A stretch of DNA of 64,000 nt from Cryptomeria japonica (GCF_030272615.1 NC_081409.1:614280755-614344754); one strand, 5' to 3'; positions 1 through 10,480 are shown, counted from the stretch's first letter. The notes: generated from the sequence alone by a model not told the origin. Numbers and translations: made by a program.

Positions 1-1
1 A

Positions 2-310
2 GGTTATGGGAAAGCTATTCAGAAGAATAATGTAACTTGTTATGCATGTAACAAGATTGGGCATATTGCTAAATTCTGTAGAAGTAAAGGAACATTGGTA
101 GATAATAAATATTCTAGCTTGAAAGGTAAAGAAAAGGTTGAAGAGATTAAGCAAGAATTCTCAAAACAATGGATTAGAAAAGCTGATCTAAATATTGGGA
201 ATACCCCTCCACTGGTAGAACCAATCAATACCCCACCACCAGGACAGAGTGATGCTTCATCGACAGGACAAATCATTGCTCCACTGATAGGAAGTTCTTC
301 ATCTAATTGA
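2..310 (+). CDS. Gag C-terminal fragment with CCHC zinc knuckle
   Basis: The reading frame is open from the window edge to a TGA at 308-310. It contains one classical C-X2-C-X4-H-X4-C knuckle (CYACNKIGHIAKFC, bases 38-79), which in retroelement Gag binds the RNA genome during packaging. After the knuckle comes a Lys/Glu-rich stretch and a Pro/Ser-rich tail. The N-terminal capsid part is outside the window. No protease motif follows the stop, so gag seems to end here instead of continuing into pol. This fragment has no internal stop, unlike the downstream ORF. Copia gag is the likely family, judged from the knuckle and from the LTR type at 4091. Confidence 0.7.
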   Translation, partial: GYGKAIQKNNVTCYACNKIGHIAKFCRSKGTLVDNKYSSLKGKEKVEEIKQEFSKQWIRKADLNIGNTPPLVEPINTPPPGQSDASSTGQIIAPLIGSSSSN

Positions 311-465
311 AGAAAGTTTCCTTGAGGGTTTGGCAATCTAATGACACATATGCTATTATTCCCTTGGTTAAAGATAAGAAGTTGGGAATTACTTCTTATC
401 AGAAAACAATGTTAAGTGAACACTTAACCGGCATGCATTTAATGTGGTAGATGGTGAAAAGACAC

Positions 466-613
466 TATATAATTGAGGTTTTGGCTCCATTTCAATTCAC
501 TGAGATTTCAAACCTACGAAGAGCGTGAAGATTTTGAGCCAAGGCATTTCGAAAAATAAGCAAGAACACTCCAAGGAATCATCCATCCTAAAGGCAGTAA
601 AAGGTATTTAATC
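466..613 (+). promoter_or_regulatory. Candidate internal promoter and leader of the E1 accessory ORF
   Basis: A TATA-like box (TATATAAT, 466-473) lies about 140 bases before the ATG at 614. The intervening leader has no upstream ATG in the ORF frame and looks like a plant 5' UTR. It suggests the accessory ORF had its own promoter, but only the TATA-like box and spacing support this. Confidence 0.3.
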
Positions 614-3600
614 ATGGCATCCACCTTTGCAATTGAATATATAGCAAACCCTACTGTTGTTGAAGTGATAAAAAGACCTAGGCCTGTATTTCAGTTAGTT
701 CCTGAGGTAGCTAAGAAAGATGATACCTTAGGTTCTTTTTCTCAAATTCCCAAGGGAGTTGTTTATGCTGAAGACCCCAGAATGTACATCCACTGCAACA
801 TTGAGGAACTAGGAGATGAAGAAATTAAGCCTATGTTTAAAACTGTGATATGTGAGAAAACTGGAAATGTAAAAGATGAACACAAGATTATTGAAACCCT
901 AGGATTTACAAAGATCCTTAGCATTCTTGAATTCCCCAAGTATGTGATTAGGATAGTCTTAAGCAGGGTACATGGTGAATTTTTCTAGTTAGATGCAATC
1001 CACAAAATCACTAAGGAAGCTGTGAAAGTTGTCACAGGGTTACTGACCACCGGTAAAAGGCCAGATAAAACTAAGAAGGTATCAAATGACCTAGTTACAA
1101 ACCTAACTGGTGCAACATTCGACAAGAGGTCCCTAAGAGTTAATGATGTAACAGACATTAATGTAAGATTTATCAACATGATATTAGGATATAAAGCTAC
1201 TCATGCAAATAGACTCAATTCAGTTTCAAGTTTATGCATTAAGAGTTCTTATGATATGATCATAGACAATGCAAAGATTGATATATGTGAGTGGTTAAAA
1301 GATGAATTAATTGACAACCTTGGAAAGATTAAGAAGGACAAGAAAGGAACTTTCAGGTTTGGAAATCTGTTAGTATGTCTGATGCTACACATAACCAAAC
1401 AGTTTCCCGGTATAGGCTACAAAGAACTTGGATATGATATACCAGTAGGCAAATAGTTAACAGAACTATTCAATAACATGGGAGAAAACAAGGAAAACAA
1501 TATTCATGACTTCTTTCAAGCATTAAAGGCCAGAATGAAGAAAAGAATTAGGTTATCACAAAAGATTGTCAACAAATACAAAGATGACATATGCTTTGTA
1601 ATCAAGAAGGATGAAATCTGGATGGAAGCAGTCATCCCTAGGATAGTTTGGTTAACCGAGATGGGCTATGAAATAGATGATCATATAATTGAAACATATG
1701 CTAAAGCACTTCTAGAAGCCCCTAGTGAACCTAAGGAAGAAGTATTTGGTAGTGCTGAGACTATAGAAAAATAAATACAATCAAAGAAAAGAGTGAAAAA
1801 GGTTGAGGCATTTGTAAGGAAAGGTTCCAGACAAGCAAAAGCCATCAAAGAAGATGTGTTAAAGAAAACCGGTATAACAGAGGATGAGTTAGCAGCTCCA
1901 CAACCTAAAACTCACCTATCACCGGTAGGTACTTCTTCAGAGAGTGACATGCTTGCAACTTTCAAAAGAGTTGTAAGGAAAAGAGATCTCTCACCAGCAA
2001 CCACACCCTCACCCAGGAGGACAAGACAAAAGCAACAAGCAGTGAGATCTCCGGTAAGAAAGGCTACACCAAAGAAAAAGAAACTTACACCCAAAAAGAA
2101 GAAGAGAACAAACACAGACTTGGCCCCTCTTGATATACTGTTGAATGAAATTATAGAGGAAGGTAAACTGAAGAATATAGAGAAATTGTATGACACTCTG
2201 ACTGCAGATGAAAAAGAACAAGTAGAAAATAGTGTTATATTGCATATGGACATTTATAAGAAATTTTTGATGGAAGTAATAGATGATGTACCAGATGAAC
2301 TGTTCAAAAGACTAGAGGTAAGGAGACAAGCAATAATAGAACTTGATAAGAAAATCAAAATAGAAAAGTTACTAGCTATTTATCCAGTGAACTCACCTAA
2401 AGAGATTGATGATTTAATTGTTGAAGCCAACCGGTCAGTATTCTCTACTGCACACTGACACATTGCATTAATGGTAGGAAGAGTCAATGAGGTGATTGAG
2501 GAAATAGAAAATGGATGGGATATATTCCTAGTTGAAAAAGAAAAATAGGAAGAATACAAGAACCCCAAAACCATAAAAGTTTATCAAAAAGACAAAGACA
2601 AAGGTAAAGGTAAAGTTGGTGGACCACCTAGTATCAAAGTTAGAGATAGCTTACCCCCACCTCCTTTGATTACTCCACCTATAAAAACAATAGAAGATCA
2701 ATCGGCAGCTATGAGTATGGATGTAGAGGACGACAATCCTAATTCTAAAGTTTTATATACTGTGGATGTTGATACTCAAAAGATCAATAGAGTAGTTGAC
2801 AAAGATACAACTGATAAGACTGATATGGCTAGTGAGCCTCTAGTAGTTGAGGAAACTGATAACACACAGGAGAAACCGATAGAAGATAAAGAGAAAAAGG
2901 TAGAGATTTAGACTGAGATAGAGAAACAAACAAAGCAAAAGGCTCTGGAATAGCAACAACAAGAACAGGAACAAGTACATAAGGAAACAGTGCCACCGAC
3001 AACTAGTGAAATAGAAAAACCATTGCTTAAAGAAATGCAGACACAAACAGACCTACCAGAGGTCAATACAAGCTTGGGTATTTCCACCGGTACTTAGAAT
3101 GTTGGTTCATCATCAAGTTACAAATCAACAAATGTGACTGAGGTACTATTAGACTCAATCAAGAAGATAACTGATTGCAGCTCACAAGCTTACAAGGCAA
3201 TTGATGATACCATACCAATTTTGAAGGTAATTGCTCCTAACTGTAATATAGACAATAAAGATTCTTTAGGACAACTTGATACACTGTGTAAATATATCAC
3301 ATAAAACATTGAGAAAATAAAGGAAGAGTCATTGAAGGATAAAGTAGAAATTGAAAAATAGAAATTCTTTGAGCACCAAATAAAGAAGTGTAACAAAGAT
3401 TTTGACACACTTCTACCAGAATTATGTAATTTATTGAAAGAGTACAAAACTTTGTACAAAGACACCTGTAAGACAAACATTTTGACTATAGATATAGACA
3501 AAAATATGAGCATGGTACAAGAAGAGATCAATAAACTTGGAGATAATTTTGTTAACTCACCTGATACACTATCAGTTTTTGAGGAAAAGATAACAAATTT

Positions 3601-3889
3601 TGAAGAAGAATTACTTAAATTGGAAAGAGAGAGAGAAAGAATAGTGAATAAGGCAAAACATTTGAGATCAAAACTAAGTCCAAGATTGGAATATCTAGCA
3701 TCACTACAGAAGGAAGTATCTGAGGCACTAATACAAGGAAAGAAAACACTGGTAGAGCATTTGCAGCATCTCACCGGTATAGTGAAGAGAATAGAGATAG
3801 CAATAAAGGATAGCAAGAAGTTTATGGATAGTATAAACTTGATTTTGGGAGATATTTTTCAAATTCTAACCACCCAGTTACAAGGTTGA
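614..3889 (+). pseudogene. Accessory ORF (aORF) of E1, 1,092 codons, function unknown
   Basis: From ATG 614 to TGA 3887-3889 one frame is kept without any frameshift, but ten premature stops interrupt it (near 986, 1454, 1772, 2456, 2546, 2909, 2951, 3095, 3302, 3359). Seven of the ten are TAG. The N-terminal third (to about 1450) looks globular. The middle has a Ser/Pro/Lys-rich basic patch (about 2010-2110, including KKKKLTPKKKKR) that could be a nuclear-localisation or nucleic-acid-binding segment. The rest is acidic and Gln/Glu/Lys-rich, ending in a strongly coiled-coil-like region (3434-3889). I recognise no enzyme motif. The C-terminus resembles the ends of the ORFs at 12471-12606 and 13980-18347, so it belongs to a family carried next to the 3' LTR. 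It could be a captured host gene or a Gag/Env-position accessory protein; I cannot decide. Confidence 0.65.
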
Positions 3890-4090
3890 AACTACAAACT
3901 CTATTGACATCTTGACAACCTTTGTCATTGATGCCAAAGGGGGAGTAGTGGGATGAGAAAATTCAATATCACAGGAATCATATGCTCAGGGGGAGCACAC
4001 ACATTTTTGGTAATATTTTTGGACTTCACATTTTTTGACACATTTTTGAAATTTCTCATGAGTGTTGCCATCAATGCCAAAGGGGGAAAT
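3890..4090 (+). promoter_or_regulatory. Polypurine tract cluster before the E1 3' LTR
   Basis: Three G-rich purine tracts occur in 200 bases: AAAGGGGGAG (about 3937), CAGGGGGAG (about 3988) and the terminal CAAAGGGGGAAAT, which abuts the LTR start at 4091. The last is the expected primer for plus-strand DNA synthesis. The half-site GTTGCCATCAATG at 4064-4076 is the exact inverse of bases 4143-4155 inside the LTR. Confidence 0.7.
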
Positions 4091-4843
4091 TGTTGGCATA
4101 TGCACACTCCAATGAGACATTGTATGTGATTGAAGGTTTTGTCATTGATGGCAACCTTGTAATCCTATGGCACTAGCAAAGGCATTATACTCGCATCAAT
4201 AGATCACTTAGGACACTAGCACCGACACAGAGGCCGATAGGATTTGTTATATTATATTTTTTTTATTATTGTAAAAACTTGTAAGCCAACTTGGAAAATT
4301 GTAAAATGGCTCTTATATATAAAAGAGATCATTATAGACATTTAATAGAAGAGAAGTAAGCGATAAGAAAAATATTAGGCAGACCTATTATGCGAAATAT
4401 AGGCTAAGGGTTTATGTAAGAAGCAAAGCAGCAACCGGTACTGGATCAGGCATTGTAGATGCTATTGTAAAGCAGTACAAGATATTGGATTTGTATAATC
4501 CTCACTGTAAGTTAGTGTGACTTCCCATTGAGTAGTGAGCTCTAGGTAGTTGGCCTTCCTGCATGTGCAGGCCCCTATTGTAAGTAATATTCTCTTGTTG
4601 GCTAGTGAGTGAATATTGTGGGTCACAAATCCCACCGAGGTTTTTCCCACATCGAGTTTCCTCGTTAAATCCTTGTGTTATGGTGTTCTTTTTATGTGGA
4701 TGTTCTTAATTCTATTTATTACATTATTTCTTGCATACCGGTATACTGTTATAATATGTTCTGCATGTTTTAAGTTAAGAAATTCTATAAACTGGTTAGA
4801 TACTGATTCACCCCTCCTCTCAGTATTTGTGGGATTCCTAACA
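4091..4843 (+). repeat. 3' LTR of E1 (753 bp)
   Basis: The LTR starts TGTTGGCATATG right after the PPT and ends CCTAACA. It contains a TATA box near 4313. Near its end are two blocks shared with all other copia-type LTRs here: a CCCACCGAGGTTTTTCCC-like block (about 4631-4650) and GATTCACCCCTCCTCTCAG (about 4805-4823). The 5' LTR is outside the window, so age cannot be judged. Confidence 0.8.
4313..4324 (+). promoter_or_regulatory. TATA box of the E1 LTR
   Basis: TTATATATAAAA sits about 220 bases into the LTR, the usual place for the U3 core promoter. It would set the U3/R boundary roughly 25-35 bases downstream. Confidence 0.55.
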
Positions 4844-5078
4844 TGAATTGTGAAAAATACGTGGAAATAGTCATTGATGACAAACCCTAGATATGTCCTT
4901 GAATGTAGTAGAAATCGCTGATGGTTGCTTTTGATCACTCTGAATCACCTTTGACTCGCTCTGTATCACTCTAAATGCAAGGTGATCATAATGAAGTGAA
5001 TTCTTCCTTTTATCCTTCAAAAAACCCTAATTCACCATTAACATAAATGCCTTCCAGTGAGATATATTTGATCTCGAT
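4844..5078. other. Gene-free remainder of M1
   Basis: About 235 bases between the E1 LTR end and the M1 coiled-coil ORF. I see no open frame or motif beyond short CACTCT-rich repeats (about 4930-4975). Confidence 0.5.
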
Positions 5079-6024
5079 TCAACATATATATGTTGGATAA
5101 ACCTTCTTAGATGTCTGAAACTTCCTTCCAGATCTCTTTCTTGGGGAATATGTAGGATTTTCATGAAATTTTCCTACCCCTAAGGCATCTGCCACAATCG
5201 CCAGATGAGCTTCCTGCTGGTGCAGGAACATTCTACTCTCGCGGTTGAGTAACCAGAGAAGTTTCATCTCTCGATTGATCATCTAACTTCCTGACCCATC
5301 TCTTGGTATGATCATGTCAGATCTCATTGATCTTTTTCTTTCCTTTATCATTTGATCCATTATTGCTAACCAGTGTGCTCTGGTTCCAATTGTTCTAATC
5401 ATTCTGCATACCAGATGTTTGATCTTCATTTGCAGTAATAGAGCTCTGATCTTGTTCAAATCCAAGCCTTCAAGAGTCTTTATTTTGCCTTTGACTCTCC
5501 AATAATTCATTAAGCTCTATTGAACTAGCCTTTGAATTTGTCCTTATACTCATTTGCGATCGTCAAATCATCTCTTAGGATTATCATCTATCTTTCAAGT
5601 TCTTGTTCATTATTTTGGAATTGCACTAATTTTGTTCTCAACATGCCATTTTCATGAGCCAACCTAATGCATTCTTCATATCTATCCTTCAATTATCTAG
5701 CAAGGTCTTTCTCCTTTTTCTTTCTATCTTCAATTTCTTTTGCCATCCTCATAATTAGGGCTTGCGTTTTATTCTTCATAACTTCATTTTCTTGATTCAG
5801 CTTCTGACATAGGTTCTTTATAGTATCCTTTTCTTTCTAATTTTGATCTTGCAATTGTTCCCACAATTCCTTCCTTTTGGCTTGAGCATTAGATAGCTTT
5901 TCTTGCAGAGTGATAATGAATTCTTTTGCAGATCTAAGTTCATCTTCCAGCTTTATGTTCTTAAAATTTTCAGTTTCAAATCTTCAAGAGCAACTTCAAG
6001 TTGGTACCTCAAACACATCTCCAT
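5079..6024 (-). pseudogene. Coiled-coil ORF next to the 5' LTR of M1, function unknown
   Basis: A methionine codon at 6024 lies about 70 bases inside the primer site, as expected for the first ORF of a retroelement. The predicted chain is rich in Leu, Lys, Glu and Gln in a heptad-like pattern from about 6020 to 5520 (for example LQEKLSNAQAKRKELWEQLQ), typical of a long coiled coil. It is followed by a less regular tail to a stop at 5079. At least three stops interrupt it, near 5840, 5695 and 5510. There is no zinc knuckle and no copia Gag core. It might be a degenerate capsid-like or accessory protein; I do not recognise the family. Confidence 0.5.
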
Positions 6025-6077
6025 AGATTCTGGATTCTGGATTTCCCTCAAGCTATAAGGCTTCCTCTGAGCCACAA

Positions 6078-6090
6078 GGCTTTGATACCA
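6078..6090 (-). promoter_or_regulatory. Primer-binding site of M1
   Basis: On the reverse strand TGGTATCAAAGCC begins two bases after the LTR end. It matches the initiator-methionine tRNA primer site typical of plant Ty1/copia elements (TGGTATCAGAGC) with one change. Confidence 0.75.
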
Positions 6091-6092
6091 AT

Positions 6093-6950
6093 TGTTGGAA
6101 TCTAAGAACACTAAGAAGGGGGGGTGAATCAATTTTCTACCAGAAAATAAGATTTTAGCCTTATCAAAGCATTCATTCATCAATCGGTAAATATAAATAT
6201 ATATAACTGAAACAAATAATGCAATCACATAAATGAACACCATAACACAGAGAATTTTTATGTGGAAAACCTCAATGAGGAAAAACCATGGTGGGATTTG
6301 TGACCCTCAATATCAATTCACTGGCCATATGAAGAGATATTACACATAATAGGGGCCTACATATGTAGGAAGGCACATTGCTCATCACCAAGAGTCTCAC
6401 TGACTACAATCACTTTTTGATATAAAAATGCAAAACTGAACTCGTATAATGCATTTTCTATTCCTTATTGAGTTCCAGTTAAGGCTCGGACTATTTTGGT
6501 TCATAAACCCTAAACCCTTGCTAGAATAAAATACACCTTATGAGTATCTTAGAAATCATCTACACATCATTACAGAATATAGCTTTCATATACAAATGTT
6601 CTTGCATACATAAACTTCGCATTTCAGATCTTATCTCGAATTGTATATGAAAATGACCTAATAGACTAACTTATATACACTTACAAACATTTATGCCATA
6701 TGTTGGCTTACATACAAAATGATAATACATGTCAGCTCATTACAAATATATATAAATTATAAAATGATTTTCTGGATACTACCCTTTGCCGGATATCCAA
6801 GTGATTTCAACTTCTCATACTGATACATAGTTTGCCAATTACCTTTGAAATCCTTGATGTCAGTGAAGTGTTTGTCAAATGTTAATGTGAACCAAAATAT
6901 GTTGCCATCAATGACAACATAAGAAACTAAATGAGTGTCAATTGCCAACA
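6093..6950 (-). repeat. 5' LTR of M1 (858 bp)
   Basis: On the + strand it runs from TGTTGGAATCTAAG to ATTGCCAACA. It has the shared block GAAGGGGGGGTGAATCA (about 6115-6131) close to its U5 end and the ATGTGGAAAACC...GGAAAAACCATGGTGGGA block (about 6261-6296). GTTGCCATCAATGACAAC near 6902 is the U3-side motif also found in the other copia LTRs. Confidence 0.75.
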
Positions 6951-7726
6951 GAAAGGAGAAGAGAAGGCAGATTAGGCTTCGACAACAGTGGCAAGAGACA
7001 CTATTGATGACAAAGGGAAACAAATCGCTACAGATTCAGATGATTTTGGTCAAGGGTCGATTGACTAGAGCACCTTATCTCCCATTCAAGCATTAAAATT
7101 GGCAACTCTTGCGCAAGCCAAAGCCAGTGAGGACTTAAGTCCCATTCTACTGACAAAGAGCTGATATCATTGGTAGGAGACCTATTGGAGAAAATAATGT
7201 CATCTTTCAAATCGGACTCATCTGATCCCTCTGGTAAGCTTAAAAGATTGTTGAGTGTTGTGGGTTCCCATTTTGAGTCTCTAGAAAAGTCTACAAACAC
7301 TAAAATTTTGAATCAATTAAATTCTATGAGATTAAGACAATTTTTGAAGATTATTGAAGATGGTAGAGTTAGTTCAGTGACTTCTATGAAAAGTATTCAG
7401 GATGCTCTTGATGAAGGTGGTCGGTTATACAAGTCATGTCTGATTTTGCCAAACTTCACTATAGACATTGAAAAAATAGTAATGTGAAGATCAGCTAGCT
7501 AATGTATCTCACTCATATGCATCTCAATTGGCACCAGCTAGTAGTTTAAAGCCCCAAGTTTTTAGTATATTAGATAGGATTAAGAGTTTAAACCAAGAAA
7601 AGGAAAGAGTTTTGGGTAGAGTTTCAAAAGAAAGAATTCTTATCCCTACGTAGATAGATTATTTGATGAGTAGCATGCAAGATACTAAGGATGCACTAGA
7701 TAAGCATGTCTCGATATATAGAAGAG
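6951..7726 (+). pseudogene. H: accessory-ORF fragment (upstream piece)
   Basis: The + strand carries coding-like sequence in two frames. One runs about 7131-7487 with Ser/Asp/Lys-rich then helical sequence (SVVGSHFESLEKS, FLKIIEDGRVSSVTSMKS). A second, shifted frame from about 7491 to 7726 reads as heptad-like (ILDRIKSLNQEKERVLGRV, MQDTKDALDKHVSIYRR) with one TAG near 7652. It resembles the late coiled-coil part of the E1 aORF. The sequence stops abruptly at 7726, where LTR A begins, and appears to resume at 12471. The upstream part is cut at 6951 by M1. Confidence 0.5.
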
Positions 7727-8754
7727 TGTTGAACACAAGGTGCCACTAAGAGGGGGGGTGAATCAGTGGTTTCCAAACTTTTCTCTTTTCTAGCCTATGT
7801 GTGTATACTGGTTAACAGATCTAACATAAAGAAAACATACCGGTTAGATGGGAGGATGACACAAATGCAACCACACATAAAGGGGACATCACATAAAACC
7901 AGATGTATGAGTAAAACCCAAGATGTGAAAAACCTCGGTGAGAAATGTTGCCAGAGTCTACTACTCCAATCCAGCCTCACAATGAAACACTCAGTTACAA
8001 CATTTAGGACACCAAACCAAGGAGTACCACTCCTTCTTTAGGGAACGAACCCAAGGAGCACCTACCCTTGATTTTAGGGAACCGACCCAAGGAGCACAAA
8101 CCCCTACACTAAGCTCCAACTTAGTGATTGCAACAACATGTTTCAAATACAAAAGTAATCTCCTTGCTATAAATGAATTTTGTAACTCTCATTCTTGTCT
8201 CTCCACCAGTTCACCTCTATACAGATCTTTGTCGATTCTCTTCTCACCTTCACTCTGCTGCAACCTTACTGGTTTGACCTTCTACTTCTTCTCTACTCTA
8301 CCTCTTCTTTGCTTTGCGTCTTCTTTGTTGACACTCTGTTCTGTCTGATGCACTGCTACTTGCCACCACTGGTACTCTTCACTTTGATCTTTGTTAGTTT
8401 TCTCCTTACCGGTCAGGCTCTACTTGGATCTACCCTTGTTCGATCTTCATTGACACTCCCACAACACAACTACACTTTCTCTACATTTTTTTAGGTTCTA
8501 GCATCACTAGTTCACATCTCTACAATACATTGCAGTTAACTAGCTACTCTGATCTTGTCGGTTAAGCCACTGCTAAACCCTCTCATCAGTTGTACCTCCA
8601 ACACTTAGTCTTTACGATCTTGGATGAAGTCTCTGATTAGTTGATTCTTTGATGCTCTTTCACTCTCAATCCTTCATCATCCAACTTGCAACATCATTAA
8701 TCAGCTTCAATCATGAGTCATCATATTTAAACTTGAGTTTTCTCATGATGATCA
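7727..8754 (-). repeat. LTR A, first part (copia-type LTR, interrupted by B)
   Basis: It begins TGTTGAACACAAGG with the AGAGGGGGGGTGAATCAG block at 7749-7766 and is clearly homologous to the 2.5 kb LTR at 41759-44252, including repeated 'ccaaggagcacc' phrases (about 8010-8100). Homology stops at 8754 where LTR B starts, and picks up again near 11697. The small + strand open frames in its CT-rich part (8124-8494) are not credible genes. Confidence 0.7.
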
Positions 8755-10354
8755 TGTTGAACACAATGTACCACTGAGAGGGGGGTGAATCAGTGGTTCC
8801 TAAATTATTTTCTTTTTAAAAAAACCTTAGAATACTGGTTATTATCCTAAGCACTAAACAGTCAAACCCATAAGACAAATGAGGGTACCAAAAGGGGCAA
8901 ACACACAAATGCAACCCACAACACCAGATGTATGAGGAAAACCCAATTTGGGAAAAACCTCAGTAAGAAATGCTGCTAGAATCTACTGCTCCAATCTAGC
9001 CTCACAAGTGAAATAAATAATTACAAAGATTTAGGGCACCAACCCAAGGAGCACCAACCCCTGCACCAAGCTCCAACTTGGTGATGTATATTTAAATATA
9101 GTTTTGATACAATTATAGCTTCCGGTTGCAAATGAGTTCTGCAACTCTTGATCAAATAGGTTTCTATTGGTTAATAGTCTTCTCTTCTTCACTAGATCTC
9201 ACACTAGAGGTTATGAGATTACTCTCTTTGATTCTTGGCTACTCTTCCATTAATCTTAGCCACACAACACACTATGTCACACTTGGATTCCTTCTTAATC
9301 AATCACTCCTCACTAGTTAGCTTAACTGTTAGAACTTCAATAGTTTATGAGTACTTCATCTCTATGGGTTAAACCCTCTCACCGGTTAGACTACTAACTC
9401 ACTCTGCAACTTTATTAAAATAAATTCTAAAGAAGATGATCCTTCTTTGTGCTCTAGCTCTCTTCACTCTTCATCTTCACATGAAGAATCAACCCTTTCT
9501 GTCTTGAGCACATACATTTATAATCTAGGATTCCTGTGAAAACCCACATTCAAACAATGGTGTGTTAGGTTTTTCCTTCTCCAACTTAATCCAAATCTAA
9601 TTTGATTCAATTCTGATTTTCCATGAATTTGATCTTCATGACATCGATCAGCACCAACAAAGGTTCACATTCCAATGTGCATTTTCTAAGTCTGGAGGTT
9701 TGCACCATTCTTTTCTTCTTTTCTCTATCATATGCCATTAATGGCTCTGCTGTTTCCTTCAACAAATAGGTACGAAGATCAAATCTTCTTGTAGGAGCAA
9801 TTGAATCATTTGCCAGCTTGCTTTCCTCGAGCCACAATCCTCTGACATCCTTTGTGATTTACAGGTTCTTCATAAAAGTCAACCTGCTTGCTGACTTGTT
9901 ACACTGATGCATACTCCACTGACCTATGCAATATTTCCACCTAGGATCTAGCTCTCATGTTTTTTTGACATCCACCTTTTCTTGGATTTCTATGTTGGTT
10001 TGTCCTTCATTGTTGACCAAGGTTGACTATTGGCTCAGTTCACTTGATTGGTATGTCTTCATGCCATCCTCTTTGTTCTGCTCACTAAGTGTTGTTGTGA
10101 TTCTTTTAACATTATGTCTCTTCATCACAAACAAACAACTAACCTTCATCCCATTTTGTGCCTTACGGGTAAGCTTGATAACTAGTAGATGACACAATTC
10201 ATGTGTACCAGCAGCCTTCCTTTTGTTTGCTCACTCACATGTGCATTGCCATCATATGTCTTTCTCTTCTTGTACCAGTAATCACTTCTTACTTACCAGT
10301 TACCTTGCCAAACCAGTTGACATCAATGACAACTTAATGCTGATAATGCCAACA
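8755..10354 (-). repeat. 3' LTR of B (1,600 bp)
   Basis: It runs from TGTTGAACACAATG to AATGCCAACA and is followed at once by the PPT. It is related to LTR A and to the M5 LTR but diverged and shorter, with the shared U5-end block at 8776-8793. Confidence 0.75.
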
Positions 10355-10480
10355 ATCTCCCCCTTTGGCATTGATGTCAACTTATTGCAAGACACTTCAT
10401 ACTAGTAGATATCTCCCCCTTTGACACAATGGAAAAGTGTATTGTACACTCCCCCTTTGATCCATACCTAACTCCCCCTT
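10355..10480 (-). promoter_or_regulatory. Polypurine tract cluster of B
   Basis: On the reverse strand GCCAAAGGGGGAGAT abuts the LTR at 10354. Three more AAGGGGGAG-type tracts follow at about 10412, 10450 and 10474. The internal arm 10369-10381 is the exact inverse of 10316-10328 within the LTR. Confidence 0.7.

Larger units (their letters stand above)
1..4843 (+). mobile_element. E1: copia-like LTR element with gag zinc knuckle and accessory ORF, no pol (3' part)
   Basis: The left end is outside the window. In order the sequence shows a Gag zinc knuckle, a short leader with a TATA-like box, a long accessory ORF, a purine-rich tract and a 753 bp LTR ending TG...CA. No protease, integrase, RT or RNase H lies between gag and LTR, so this looks like a non-autonomous gag-carrying element (compare the TR-GAG type of plant elements). 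It ends at 4843, directly against the reverse-strand element M1, which it appears to have entered. Confidence 0.75.
4844..6950 (-). mobile_element. M1: reverse-strand LTR element with coiled-coil ORF (5' part)
   Basis: Read on the reverse strand, an LTR (6950-6093) is followed by a methionine-tRNA-type primer site and then a coiled-coil coding region down to about 5079. The remainder is cut at 4844 by E1. No gag or pol domain is recognisable in the part present. It abuts H sequence at 6951. Confidence 0.65.

Noticed and set aside
8124-8494. Hydrophobic + strand frames that look like small membrane proteins
   Set aside because: They arise from the CT-rich part of LTR A, are not conserved in LTR B or the M5 LTR, and have no gene context.
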